Part shown: in pieces, positions 8,700-16,512 of the stretch | Layout of the letters: each line of letters opens with the position of its first letter | Position numbering within the stretch: position 1 is the stretch's first letter | Assembly (NCBI RefSeq): GCF_030317035.1 | Contig: NZ_JASZYK010000001.1 | Span: 124,001-188,000 of the forward strand | Source of the DNA: Variovorax sp. J22G73 | GTDB taxonomy: Bacteria > Pseudomonadota > Gammaproteobacteria > Burkholderiales > Burkholderiaceae_C | Direction: 5' to 3' | DNA: 64,000 bases | Position numbers and translations under genes: made by a program | The notes under the pieces: model-generated | What the model saw: the letters and a program-made list of their open reading frames with translations, nothing else | Told to the model about the DNA's origin: nothing | Databases searched by the model: none

Positions 8700-9302
8700 A
8701 TGACAAGTCCTTACTCCGCCGCCCGCTGGCATGCCCCACTTGCAACGACGGGGCTTTGGGCGCTGGCCGCCGGTGCCGCGGTGTTCTGGGCGCTGCGCCT
8801 GGCGTCTCCGGCGGACATGGTCGCGGCCGCCGCCACCATGCCGGCGCCGTCGGTGTCGGCCGATTCGGACGCGGTGGCGCGGTTGCTGGGCGTGCTGCCT
8901 GCCTCCAGCACGGCGCCGCTGACGCCCGAGGCCGCCAGCCGCTTCGCGCTGTCGGGCGTGGTGGCGGACCCGTCGAAGCAGGGTGCCGCGCTGATCGCCA
9001 TCGACGGCAAGGCGCCGCGCCCTTTCCGCGTCGGCTCCAGGGTGGGCGACAACTACGTGCTGCAGTCGGTGGGGCTGCGCTCCGCGACGCTGGGCGCGCA
9101 GGTCGACGGGCCCGCGGCCTTCACGCTGCAGTTGCCGGTGCGTGCGCCAATCAGCGTGACGAGCGTGCCGTCGGCGTTGCCGACCGTGGCGTCGCCGCCG
9201 CCCGTGTCGATGAGCGCGCCGCAGCCTGCAGGCTTGCCTCCGGCGATGATGCCGGCGGTGGTGGCACCGCCGCCGCAGGGGACTTCGGGTCCTGCGCAGT
9301 AA
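8700..9302 (+). CDS. gspC: Short GspC-like inner-membrane protein
   Basis: Encodes 200 residues. It has an N-terminal membrane helix (about 14-34), a Ser/Ala linker, and a homology-region-like domain (about 70-140, with FALSGVVAD and RPFRVGSRVGDNYVL). A Pro-rich tail follows in place of the C-terminal PDZ or coiled-coil domain seen in classical GspC. GspC connects the inner-membrane platform to the secretin; the HR domain is the part that touches GspD. It is transcribed away from gspG. A GATAAT hexamer at 8686-8691 lies only 9 bases before the ATG, so a leader, if this is the promoter, would be nearly absent. The divergent position and HR-like domain support the name. Confidence 0.8.
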   Translation: MTSPYSAARWHAPLATTGLWALAAGAAVFWALRLASPADMVAAAATMPAPSVSADSDAVARLLGVLPASSTAPLTPEAASRFALSGVVADPSKQGAALIAIDGKAPRPFRVGSRVGDNYVLQSVGLRSATLGAQVDGPAAFTLQLPVRAPISVTSVPSALPTVASPPPVSMSAPQPAGLPPAMMPAVVAPPPQGTSGPAQ

Positions 9303-9317
9303 GCGAAAAGAACCATC

Positions 9318-9352
9318 ACAGAAGCCGGCCTTGCGCCGGCTTCTGTTTTTTT
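9318..9352 (+). terminator. Rho-independent terminator of gspC
   Basis: An 11-bp GC-rich stem (9319-9329 with 9335-9345) has a short loop and is followed by seven T residues at 9346-9352. It lies 16 bases after the gspC stop. It abuts the convergent ilvA stop and may also slow transcription from that side, where the T-run is poorer. Confidence 0.9.
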
Positions 9353-10974
9353 CAGGCCTGCAGGAACAGCCGGTACGCGGGGTTGGCGGTTTCCTCGACG
9401 TAGGGGTAGCCCAGCGTTTCGAGGAAAGCGTCGAAGGCCGCCGACTCGCCCGTCGGCACCTGCAAGCCGACCAGGATGCGGCCGTAGTCGGCGCCCTGGT
9501 TGCGGTAGTGGAACAGGCTGATGTTCCAGTTGGGCTTCATCAGGCTGAGGAACTTGAGCAGCGCGCCCGGACGCTCGGGGAACACGAAGCGCAGCAGGCG
9601 CTCGTCGTGCGCGAGGCCGGTGCGTCCGCCGACGAGGTGGCGCAGATGCTCCTTGGCGAGCTCGTCGTGCGTGAGGTCGAGCGCGTCGAAGCCGTGCGCG
9701 TTGAAGGTCTGCGCAATGGTGGCCGACTCGCCGCGCTGCGAGGTCGTCAGGCCGACGAACACATGCGCCTTGGCGGCGTCGCTGATGCGGTAGTTGAATT
9801 CGGTCACGTTGCGCAGCGCGCCGCCAATGACGCCGGTCGCACCGCTGGTGGCAGCGGCTTCGGCATCGCGCGTGGGCATCTCGCTGACCAGTTCGCAGAA
9901 GCGGCGAAAGCTGCCGCGCTCTTCGGGAATGGTGACGGCGAACAGCGCCTCGCGTTCCTCGCCGACCTCGGCGCGCTCCGCCACGAAGCGCAGCCGGTCG
10001 AAGTTCATGTTCGCGCCGCACAGGATGGCCGCGTAGGTCTCGCCCTGGCGGCCGTGCTGCGCCACGTACTGCTTGATGGCCGCGACCGCCAGCGCGCCGG
10101 CTGGCTCGACGATGCTGCGTGTGTCCACGAACACGTCCTTGATGGCGGCGCACACGGCATCGGTGTCGACGGCGATGTAGTCGTCCACCAGCTCGCTGGC
10201 GATGCGGAAGGTTTCCTCGCCCACCAGCTTCACCGCGGTGCCGTCCGAGAACAGGCCGACGTCGTTGAGGTTCACGCGCTGGTGCGCCGCGACCGATTGC
10301 ATCATCGCGTCGGAGTCGTTCATCTGCACGCCGATAACCTTGATCTCGGGACGCACGGCCTTGATGTAGTTGGCCACGCCGGAGATGAGCCCGCCGCCGC
10401 CGATCGCGACGAACACGGCATCGAGCGGGCCCTGGTGCTGGCGCAGGATTTCCATCGCGATCGTGCCCTGGCCCGCAATGACGTCGGGGTCGTCGAAGGG
10501 ATGCACGAAGGTCAGGTTCTGCTGCGCCTGCAATTCGAGCGCATGCACATAAGCGTCTGAATAGCTGTCGCCGTGCAGCACGATTTCGCCGCCAAAACCG
10601 CGCACTGCATCGATCTTCAATCGCGGCGTGGTCACCGGCATCACGATGACGGCGCGCGTGCCGAGTTTGCGCGCACCCAATGCAACGCCTTGCGCGTGAT
10701 TGCCGGCCGAAGCGCAAATCACACCGCACGCCAATTGCTCCGCACTGAGATGCGCCATCTTGTTATAGGCACCACGCAGCTTGAAGCTGAACACCGGTTG
10801 CTGGTCTTCGCGCTTGAGCAAAACGGTGTTGCCGAGCCTGGTGCTGAGTGCGCGCGCCTTCTCCAGCGCGGACTCGACAGCGACGTCGTACACCCGGGCG
10901 TTGAGAATTTTTCTGAGATAGTCGGCGGGCGTCAGCGCCGGAGTAACAGGTGCATTGCGCACGATTTTTTCCAA
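9352..10974 (-). CDS. ilvA: Threonine ammonia-lyase, biosynthetic (IlvA)
   Basis: Deaminates L-threonine to 2-oxobutanoate, the first committed step of isoleucine synthesis. The N-terminal PLP domain (about 1-330) carries SFKLRGA with the Schiff-base Lys (about residue 65) and the Gly-rich phosphate loop GGGGL (about 192-196). Two C-terminal ACT-like regulatory domains follow, including the FPERPGALLKF motif, so isoleucine feedback is expected. No ATG start is present: the frame opens with TTG at 10974, and a GTG at 10962 four codons later is an equally plausible start with a purine-rich stretch before it. At about 540 residues the length is slightly above the common 500-515. It is monocistronic and divergent from the recombinase gene. 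Confidence 0.95.
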   Translation of the reverse strand: MEKIVRNAPVTPALTPADYLRKILNARVYDVAVESALEKARALSTRLGNTVLLKREDQQPVFSFKLRGAYNKMAHLSAEQLACGVICASAGNHAQGVALGARKLGTRAVIVMPVTTPRLKIDAVRGFGGEIVLHGDSYSDAYVHALELQAQQNLTFVHPFDDPDVIAGQGTIAMEILRQHQGPLDAVFVAIGGGGLISGVANYIKAVRPEIKVIGVQMNDSDAMMQSVAAHQRVNLNDVGLFSDGTAVKLVGEETFRIASELVDDYIAVDTDAVCAAIKDVFVDTRSIVEPAGALAVAAIKQYVAQHGRQGETYAAILCGANMNFDRLRFVAERAEVGEEREALFAVTIPEERGSFRRFCELVSEMPTRDAEAAATSGATGVIGGALRNVTEFNYRISDAAKAHVFVGLTTSQRGESATIAQTFNAHGFDALDLTHDELAKEHLRHLVGGRTGLAHDERLLRFVFPERPGALLKFLSLMKPNWNISLFHYRNQGADYGRILVGLQVPTGESAAFDAFLETLGYPYVEETANPAYRLFLQA

Positions 10975-11029
10975 GGGAGTTTTCAGTTGCTAACCATCGA
11001 TGATAAGAGGCATCGGGATTGCATGCGGG

Positions 11030-11053
11030 TATGACATGGACACAAATGTCATA
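11030..11053. repeat. Perfect 8-bp inverted repeat over the recombinase start codon
   Basis: TATGACAT (11030-11037) and ATGTCATA (11046-11053) are perfect inverted arms around an 8-base spacer. They straddle the ATG at 11036. The arm/spacer geometry fits either a dimeric repressor operator or a tyrosine-recombinase core site; the sequence alone cannot decide. Confidence 0.6.
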
Positions 11054-12166
11054 AACCTATTTAAAAGTACCCCGGCTGCAAATGATTCGGGATTTTTGGA
11101 ACGTGTCTATCCCGCAGTTCTTCACCCTGCCAATCAAATTACGATTGAGCAAAAACTGTTATCAATTTCTGTCAGTGATCTTTCCAAAGGCCTGATGCAG
11201 GCGGAGGCCGCGCGCGTTCAGAGAAAAGAAATTGGGCGGCCGACGTGGCAAGTGATGGGCAACAGACTGCGTGCGCACATCGTTCCGTTGCTCGGCGATG
11301 TGCAGGCGCAGTTGTTCGCGACGACCGATGCGCAGCGCCTCATCGATCACCTCGGCGACCAAGGATTCACCAGCACGACGATCGCGCAGTACCTGGTGCT
11401 GTTGCGCAAGGTGGTGATGCATGGCGTGCACACCGGCGTGCTGCTCGTTGCGCCGACATTTCCCAAGGTGAAGGTGCGCAGCCAACCGCGCGGCAGCTTC
11501 AGCGTGGCGGAGTACCGAACGATCATCGGAACCGCGCGCAGCTTGCGTGGGCACGCGCATCCGGTGCTCGATCGCCTGAGCGCCGGCGAGCGCTTCTGGA
11601 TCGCACGGGAACTGCTCGTGATGCCCGACGAGTTGCCGTGGCTGATTCGCTGGATGGTCAACACCTTCGTGCGGCCTAGCGACATCAAGCTCATGAAGCA
11701 CAAGCACATCGAGGTGGTGCGCAGCAAGCACGTCTACCTGCGCATGAACCTGCCGGAGACCAAGCGCCACAGCCAGCCCATCGTGAGCCTTCGTCCTGCC
11801 GTGCGCGTGTATGAATGTCTGCTCGACTACCGCCGCGAGCACGGGCATGGCGCGCCGGACGACTACATCTTCATGCCGCACCTGAAGAACCGAGAGCACG
11901 CACTGGCCGTGCTCAACTTCTTCTTTCATTGGGTGCTCGAGAAGACGGGGCTCGCCAAGGGACCGTTGGGCCAGGCGAGGACGCTCTATTGCCTGCGGCA
12001 CACCGCGATCACGCTGCGGCTGCTGTACGGGCAGGGCATCGACATGCTGACCTTGGCGCGCAACGCACGCACGAGCGTCAACATGGTCGAACGTTTCTAC
12101 GCATCGGTGTTGAGCGGAGAAATGAATGTGGGGTTGCTGCAGAGCCGGCGCGGCCGGTTGAGCTGA
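11036..12166 (+). CDS. Tyrosine recombinase / phage-type integrase, lone gene
   Basis: Encodes 376 residues. An N-terminal SAM-like core-binding region (about 70-140) is followed by the catalytic domain. Visible active-site elements are the first Arg in VRPSDIKL, a Lys in ETKRHS, the box YCLRHTAI (Tyr where most recombinases have His, Arg and His retained), and the nucleophile Tyr in ERFYAS near the C-terminus. The usual second His/Trp is replaced in ARTSVNM, as in the integrase subfamily with a TSV..M spacing. An upstream in-frame ATG at 11000 would add 12 residues with no better ribosome site. No excisionase, structural phage gene, tRNA or att direct repeat is visible nearby. The substrate is unknown; it could be a chromosomal remnant or a domesticated recombinase. 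Confidence 0.85.
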   Translation: MDTNVINLFKSTPAANDSGFLERVYPAVLHPANQITIEQKLLSISVSDLSKGLMQAEAARVQRKEIGRPTWQVMGNRLRAHIVPLLGDVQAQLFATTDAQRLIDHLGDQGFTSTTIAQYLVLLRKVVMHGVHTGVLLVAPTFPKVKVRSQPRGSFSVAEYRTIIGTARSLRGHAHPVLDRLSAGERFWIARELLVMPDELPWLIRWMVNTFVRPSDIKLMKHKHIEVVRSKHVYLRMNLPETKRHSQPIVSLRPAVRVYECLLDYRREHGHGAPDDYIFMPHLKNREHALAVLNFFFHWVLEKTGLAKGPLGQARTLYCLRHTAITLRLLYGQGIDMLTLARNARTSVNMVERFYASVLSGEMNVGLLQSRRGRLS

Positions 12167-12177
12167 ACGCAACGGAC

Positions 12178-12204
12178 AAAAAGCCGCCCGGCTTGCACCG
12201 GGCG
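12178..12204 (-). terminator. Terminator of the left porin gene
   Basis: A 7-bp GC stem CGCCCGG/CCGGGCG (12185-12191 with 12198-12204) is followed on the minus strand by GGC and five T residues (12182-12178). It lies about 57 bases past the porin stop. It is also positioned to act on the convergent recombinase transcript, although no T-run is present in that direction. Confidence 0.75.
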
Positions 12205-12260
12205 ACTTGGGTCTTTGCAGATTCGAACTGGCGCGAGCCAGCATCGGGGTCAAGCGAAGA

Positions 12261-13547
12261 TCAGAACGCGTGACGGATACCGAAGTCGTAGCCCGTCGAG
12301 GTCTTCGGAGTGAAGCCGCCGGTGATCGTGAAGGCCGGGCCGCCCACGGTCAGTGCAGCGCCATTCTTGTTGCTCACGCGAGCCACCGTGGTGTACAGGG
12401 CGGTGCGCTTCGACAGGTTGTGCACGTAGCCGAGCGCCAGCTTGTTGGCCTTCGGGTCGCGCTGGGTGGAGCCGACCGGCAGGTTGTAGTCGTACTTGAC
12501 GCTCGAGAACGAAGCACGGATGAGGCCCGCGCCGACCGGCACCGTCACGCCGAGCAGGTAGCCTTTCAGATCGACATCGGGGCGGCCGCCGAGGATGGGC
12601 GTGACTTCGTAGTCGCGCGAGTTCTTGGCACGGGACAGTTCGCCGAACAGCTTTGCCGGACCGAAGTCGTAGGAAGCGCCCAGGTTGAAGGTCTTCACGG
12701 CGTCGGTGGTGCCGGGGTAGTACTGGTCGCCGACCGTGCTGTTGCCGTAGGCGAGAGCGACGTCCAGCGGGCCGTTGGCGTAGCCGAAGCGACCACCGAC
12801 GTAGCGGCCTGTGCGGCTCTTGGCTGCGGAAGCCTGTTCGATGGCGCCCGTCTTCGCGTTGAGCACGAAGCCGCTTCCCGTTGCGGGGGTGAAATCGCCA
12901 TTCTTGTACTTGTCGTTCTCGTGGAACGCGTACATCACCTGGCCATAGAAACCGCCCAGGTTCGGTGGCAGGAAATAGCCGATCGAATTGCTGGCGCGCA
13001 CGTAGTTCTGATTGCCCGCGAAGCCGCCCGAGCTGTTGGTCGCGACGTTGAAGCCGTTGGCCGAGCTGATCAAGTTGGTGCCGACGCCGTTCGTGCCGAA
13101 CGGATCGAACACGGTGTCGTTCCAGAAGGTGGGCGTGTAGTCGCGGCCGAGGCGGATTTCACCGAAACCGCCGGACAGGCTCACAGTGGAGCGGCGAGCG
13201 AAAGTCGAAATGCCGGTGGCGCCGTCGTCGTTGGTGATCGGGGCTTCGAGCCAGAAGCTCGCCGCCAGGCCGCCGCCAAGGTCTTCGGTGCCGCGGAAAC
13301 CCAGGCGGCTAGAGTTGTACGCGGAGCTGGCCAGGGCCGTGCGGCTGACCTTGACGCTGCCTTGGTTCGTATAGGTAGGAACGCGGAAGTCGTTGCGCAG
13401 TACGGTGGGCTTCAGGTCTTGCGACTTGGACGAGTAGCCGCTGATCGATGCGTCGACCACACCAAACAGGGTGACGGACGACTGAGCCGAGGCAACACCG
13501 GCAACAGCCAGGGCAGCCAGAGCAGCTGCCCTTTTCGGCACGCGCAC
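12261..13547 (-). CDS. General outer-membrane porin with altered start region, possibly silent
   Basis: This is a 16-stranded-type Gram-negative porin of the same family as the gene at 15173-16438. Conserved stretches are VTLFGVVDAS after the signal peptide, SSRLGFRGTEDLGGGL, and the C-terminal DFGIRHAF ending in Phe as required for outer-membrane insertion. There is no ATG in frame. The best start is GTG at 13547 (428 residues, signal peptide MRVPKRAAALAALAV...ASA) or GTG at 13541; neither has a recognisable Shine-Dalgarno. Compared with its paralog, the ATG and ribosome site are gone and 21 extra bases sit after a shared CTCTAGT. A strong terminator lies 38 bases upstream. Downstream the reading frame is intact, so loss of expression, if real, would be recent. 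Confidence 0.8.
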   Translation of the reverse strand: MRVPKRAAALAALAVAGVASAQSSVTLFGVVDASISGYSSKSQDLKPTVLRNDFRVPTYTNQGSVKVSRTALASSAYNSSRLGFRGTEDLGGGLAASFWLEAPITNDDGATGISTFARRSTVSLSGGFGEIRLGRDYTPTFWNDTVFDPFGTNGVGTNLISSANGFNVATNSSGGFAGNQNYVRASNSIGYFLPPNLGGFYGQVMYAFHENDKYKNGDFTPATGSGFVLNAKTGAIEQASAAKSRTGRYVGGRFGYANGPLDVALAYGNSTVGDQYYPGTTDAVKTFNLGASYDFGPAKLFGELSRAKNSRDYEVTPILGGRPDVDLKGYLLGVTVPVGAGLIRASFSSVKYDYNLPVGSTQRDPKANKLALGYVHNLSKRTALYTTVARVSNKNGAALTVGGPAFTITGGFTPKTSTGYDFGIRHAF

Positions 13548-13584
13548 TAGAGTGGCCGAGGGCTTTTGCTCGCGTTCAGGCAAG

Positions 13585-13615
13585 AAAAAAGCCCCGAGCT
13601 TTGCAGCTCGGGGCT
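13585..13615 (-). terminator. Strong terminator between the sRNA-like transcript and the left porin
   Basis: A perfect 11-bp stem AGCCCCGAGCT/AGCTCGGGGCT (13590-13600 with 13605-13615) closes a GCAA loop on the minus strand and runs into six T residues (13590-13585). Transcription from the promoter at 13682-13709 must pass it to reach the porin start at 13547. Confidence 0.88.
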
Positions 13616-13675
13616 AAATCCACCAATTGGAAGGGTGGAGGAGACAACTGGGTGCGCACAACAGGGCGCGCAATG
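13585..13675 (-). ncRNA. Candidate small RNA or attenuated porin leader, about 90 nt
   Basis: On the minus strand a good -35/-10 pair (see 13682-13709) predicts a start near 13675, and a perfect terminator with six T residues ends at 13585. The span has no credible open frame. It contains a CUCCUCC run (complement of 13637-13643), an anti-Shine-Dalgarno-type motif. A small hairpin CCACC/GGTGG precedes the terminator stem. It may be a free-standing small RNA beside porin genes, or the former 5' leader of the porin now cut off by a terminator. No homology to a named RNA family is claimed. Confidence 0.45.
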
Positions 13676-13681
13676 AAATAA

Positions 13682-13712
13682 AGTATATCGACTGTTTGTT
13701 GCGATGCAACAA
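13682..13712 (-). promoter_or_regulatory. Sigma-70-type promoter with overlapping palindrome
   Basis: Minus strand: -35 TTGCAT (13709-13704), 16-base spacer, -10 TATACT (13687-13682). A perfect palindrome, TTGTTGC-GAT-GCAACAA read on the plus strand (13696-13712), covers the -35 and looks like a repressor operator. The next downstream elements are the small transcript and its terminator, then the porin. Confidence 0.6.
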
Positions 13713-13793
13713 GCGAGTGACGCTTTTCCCACACATAAACGGATCTCGGCGTGCATTTTTGCCCGATATCCCTCACTGGAACCCTGAAGAACC

Positions 13794-14243
13794 ATGGAAT
13801 GCACAGTAAGTTGGACCGGTGACGCCGGCACGCGATCGGCCATGGGCTTCGTTGCCGAGACCGGCAGTGGCCATGTCTTGATGATGGACGGCGCCCCCGA
13901 CGCCGCGAAGCCCGAGAACGGCGGTCAGAACCTGGCGGCGCGGCCAATGGAGACGGTGCTGGCAGGCACCGGTGGCTGCACGGCGTACGACGTCGTGCTC
14001 ATTTTGAAGCGCGGGCGCCATCGCGTGGAGCGCTGCAGCGTCAAGCTGACCAGCGAGCGCGCCGAGAAGGACCCCAAGGTGTTCACCAAGATCCACATGC
14101 ACTTCACCGTGGCAGGCAAGGGCATTCCGGCCTCCGCCGTGGAGCGCGCGGTTGCGCTGAGCCACGAAACCTATTGCTCCGCCAGCATCATGCTGGCGAA
14201 GACGGCCGAGATCACCACCAGTTTCGAGTTGATCGAAACCTGA
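13794..14243 (+). CDS. OsmC/Ohr-family peroxiredoxin-like protein
   Basis: Encodes 149 residues. The two redox cysteines of the OsmC fold are present: Cys62 in GTGGCTAYDV and Cys128 in HETYCSASIML. The family reduces organic hydroperoxides with thiol cofactors in the cytoplasm. The sequence resembles the YhfA-like branch of OsmC proteins rather than Ohr, judged from the short N-terminus and the LMMDGAPDAAKPENGG segment. It starts at the ATG at 13794 with a weak GAAGA upstream. It is divergent from the porin promoter and ends 18 bases before the convergent coq7. Confidence 0.86.
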   Translation: MECTVSWTGDAGTRSAMGFVAETGSGHVLMMDGAPDAAKPENGGQNLAARPMETVLAGTGGCTAYDVVLILKRGRHRVERCSVKLTSERAEKDPKVFTKIHMHFTVAGKGIPASAVERAVALSHETYCSASIMLAKTAEITTSFELIET

Positions 14244-14261
14244 GGGGCCGGCCGACGCCGG

Positions 14262-14891
14262 CTAGATGCGGTGCGCCAGCGTTGTCATGACGCGGGATGC
14301 CACGCGCATCAGGGCCTTGGCGGGGGCGGGCAGCTCTGCCGCGCCGGCGTCCACGGCTTGCGCCGCGTGGCGGGCCTCGTCGGCTTTCATTTGTTCTACA
14401 ACGGCTCTGGAAGCGGTGTCCGCGGTCGGAAGGCGGTCCAGATGGCTGTCCAAATGGGCTTCTACCTGCCGTTCTGTTTCGGCCACAAACCCCAAGCTCA
14501 ATGGATCGCCCAGGCGCCCGGCAATCAGGCCGAGGCCGAAAGCACCGGCATACCAGAGCGGATTCAGCAGTGAAGGACGCGCTTCCAGGTCTTCCAGGCG
14601 CTGGCGAGTCCAGGCCAGATGGTCGGTTTCTTCATGGGAAGCTTCGATGAACTGGGCGCGCAGGGCGGGATCGCGCGCCACCGCCGCCTGCGCCGTGTAA
14701 AGCGCTTGCGCGCAGACCTCTCCAACGTGATTCACCCGCATCAGCGCGCCCGCTTCGCGGCGTTCTGCCTCCGTCATTTCGCCGGGCATCTGGCTTGGGG
14801 TGGGCATGGCCCGGGTGGCATGCGGCCGGGCGAAAAGGGTGCGCAACGCGGCGTCCGCCGCAGTCAAAACAGGGTCGAGCAGAAGCGTCAT
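14262..14891 (-). CDS. coq7: Demethoxyubiquinone hydroxylase Coq7 (di-iron)
   Basis: Hydroxylates demethoxyubiquinone at ring position 6 in ubiquinone synthesis, at the inner membrane. The di-iron ligand motifs are visible as repeated helix patterns: [18 protein letters not shown] and MKADEARHA, i.e. the two E..H signatures. There is one hydrophobic hairpin (about [13 protein letters not shown]). Length from the ATG at 14891 is 209 residues, close to the family; an upstream ATG at 14939 would add 16 residues and cannot be excluded because neither start has a clear ribosome site. It is monocistronic, convergent with osmC. Confidence 0.93.
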   Translation of the reverse strand: MTLLLDPVLTAADAALRTLFARPHATRAMPTPSQMPGEMTEAERREAGALMRVNHVGEVCAQALYTAQAAVARDPALRAQFIEASHEETDHLAWTRQRLEDLEARPSLLNPLWYAGAFGLGLIAGRLGDPLSLGFVAETERQVEAHLDSHLDRLPTADTASRAVVEQMKADEARHAAQAVDAGAAELPAPAKALMRVASRVMTTLAHRI

Positions 14892-15031
14892 GGGTCTATT
14901 TGAACCCACGCCGGAAATGACCTGCTTGCGCTGCGTCATATTTCACATGGTGGTGCAAAGAAGGGTCTAAGTCTGTTGTTGCAGGCGTGCAACGAAACGC
15001 GCGGACCAGCCCACTTTTCGGGCGAATTGTT

Positions 15032-15060
15032 TTGCCCTGCCGCAGCGGCTCTGGTGCAAT
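15032..15060 (+). promoter_or_regulatory. Possible promoter of the right porin
   Basis: TTGCCC (15032-15037) and TGCAAT (15055-15060) are separated by 17 bases. This would give a leader of roughly 105 bases. The -10 is poor. The 281-base stretch 14892-15172 holds no gene. Confidence 0.3.
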
Positions 15061-15172
15061 AGCATCAACTTCCCAAAAGGAGGTTGGCCCGGGGTCCGGT
15101 GGGAGCACTAAGTGCCAGTCACAGTGAGCCCTTCGCACCGGAGCCCTATGTTTAACCTTGGAGAAACTTGCA

Positions 15173-16438
15173 ATGAAAAAATCTCTAGTTGCTCTGGCTG
15201 CCCTGGCTGTTGCCGGTGTTGCCTCGGCTCAGTCGTCCGTCACCCTGTTTGGTGTGGTCGACGCTTCGGTAACGGGCTACTCGAACACCGCACGTGACAA
15301 CCGTGCGACCGTTTTCCCGAACCAATTCGGCATCCCCGTTTACCTGAACCAAGGTTCGGTCAAGACCAGCCGTCGTGAACTGGCTAACTCGGCTTACAAC
15401 TCCAGCCGTCTGGGCTTCCGTGGTACGGAAGACCTGGGTGGCGGTCTGGCAGCCAGCTTCTGGCTCGAAGCCCCGATCTCCAACGACGACGGCAGCCAAG
15501 GTGTCGCAACCTTCGCACGTCGCTCGACCGTGAGCCTGTCGGGTGGTTTCGGTGAAATCCGCCTGGGTCGTGACTACACCCCGACGTTCTGGAACGACAC
15601 CGTGTTCGATCCGTTCGGCACCAACGGCGTTGGCACCAACCTGATCTCGACGGCTAACACGCCTTTCGGCGCTTTCGGTTCGCCGGCAGCTACCGTTGGT
15701 TCGTTCGCTAACGTCGGTTCGAGCAACTACGTTCGCGCCAGCAACACCGTCGGCTACTTCCTGCCGCCGAACCTGGGCGGCTTCTACGGCCAGCTGCAGT
15801 ACGGCTTCGCTGAGAAGACCAAGTACGACTCGGGCATCTTCACGCCTGACGTTGCTAACAGCCAACGCCAAGGCCGTTACGTCGGTGGCCGTTTCGGCTA
15901 CGCGAACGGTCCTCTGGACGTTGCACTGGCTTACGGCAGCAGCACGGTTGGCGACAACTACTACGCTGGCACGACCACCAAGGTCAACACCCTGAACCTG
16001 GGCGCTTCGTATGACTTCGGTCCCGTGAAGCTGTTCGGTGAACTGTCGAAGGCCAAGAACAAGATCGACTACGAAGTGACGCCGTTCGCTGGTGGCCGTC
16101 CTGACATCGACCTGACCGGTTACCTGCTCGGCGCTACCGTGCCGGTCGGTGCTGGCCTGATCCGCGCTTCGTGGTCGCACGTCAAGTACGACTTCAACAC
16201 GGTCAACACCAACCCGTTCGCTCTGAACACGCCGGATCCCAAGGCTAACAAGCTGGCTCTGGGCTACGTGCACAACCTGTCGAAGCGCACGGCTCTGTAC
16301 GCAACGATCGCTCGCATCAGCAACAAGAACGGTGCTGCTCTGACCGTTGGCGGCCCTGGCTTCTACAACAACGCAGCTGGCGCCTTCACCCCGAAGACCT
16401 CCACCGGCTACGACTTCGGTATCCGTCACGCTTTCTAA
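15173..16438 (+). CDS. Major general outer-membrane porin
   Basis: Encodes 421 residues: a signal peptide MKKSLVALAALAVAGVASA, then a Gram-negative porin beta-barrel ending in Phe. GGAGA at 15160-15164, eight bases before ATG 15173, decides the start over a TTG at 15158. Codon use is shifted strongly to GCT, GTT, GGT, CGT and AAC compared with its GC-ending neighbours, the usual mark of very high expression. It is the intact paralog of the gene at 12261-13547, in inverted orientation; bases of codons 6-30 are identical between them over 75 bp. It allows passive diffusion of small solutes. It is monocistronic with a strong terminator. Confidence 0.95.
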   Translation: MKKSLVALAALAVAGVASAQSSVTLFGVVDASVTGYSNTARDNRATVFPNQFGIPVYLNQGSVKTSRRELANSAYNSSRLGFRGTEDLGGGLAASFWLEAPISNDDGSQGVATFARRSTVSLSGGFGEIRLGRDYTPTFWNDTVFDPFGTNGVGTNLISTANTPFGAFGSPAATVGSFANVGSSNYVRASNTVGYFLPPNLGGFYGQLQYGFAEKTKYDSGIFTPDVANSQRQGRYVGGRFGYANGPLDVALAYGSSTVGDNYYAGTTTKVNTLNLGASYDFGPVKLFGELSKAKNKIDYEVTPFAGGRPDIDLTGYLLGATVPVGAGLIRASWSHVKYDFNTVNTNPFALNTPDPKANKLALGYVHNLSKRTALYATIARISNKNGAALTVGGPGFYNNAAGAFTPKTSTGYDFGIRHAF

Positions 16439-16480
16439 TTTGACGCTGGCGTAAGCCAGCTTCGAATTCAAAAGCTCAAG

Positions 16481-16512
16481 AAGCCACTCGACGAAAGTCG
16501 AGTGGCTTTTTT
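16481..16512 (+). terminator. Terminator of the right porin
   Basis: A 12-bp perfect stem AAGCCACTCGAC/GTCGAGTGGCTT (16481-16492 with 16497-16508) with a GAAA tetraloop is followed by further T residues to 16512. A smaller hairpin (16445-16460) lies between the stop and this terminator. Confidence 0.93.

Noticed and set aside
11036..12166. A prophage or genomic island bounded by the recombinase.
   Set aside because: Neighbours are housekeeping-type genes, no att direct repeats or tRNA end were seen, and base composition does not change sharply.
13547..13843. A 98-codon minus-strand frame between osmC and the left porin.
   Set aside because: It overlaps the osmC start, the putative promoter and the terminator stem, and has no ribosome site or family resemblance.
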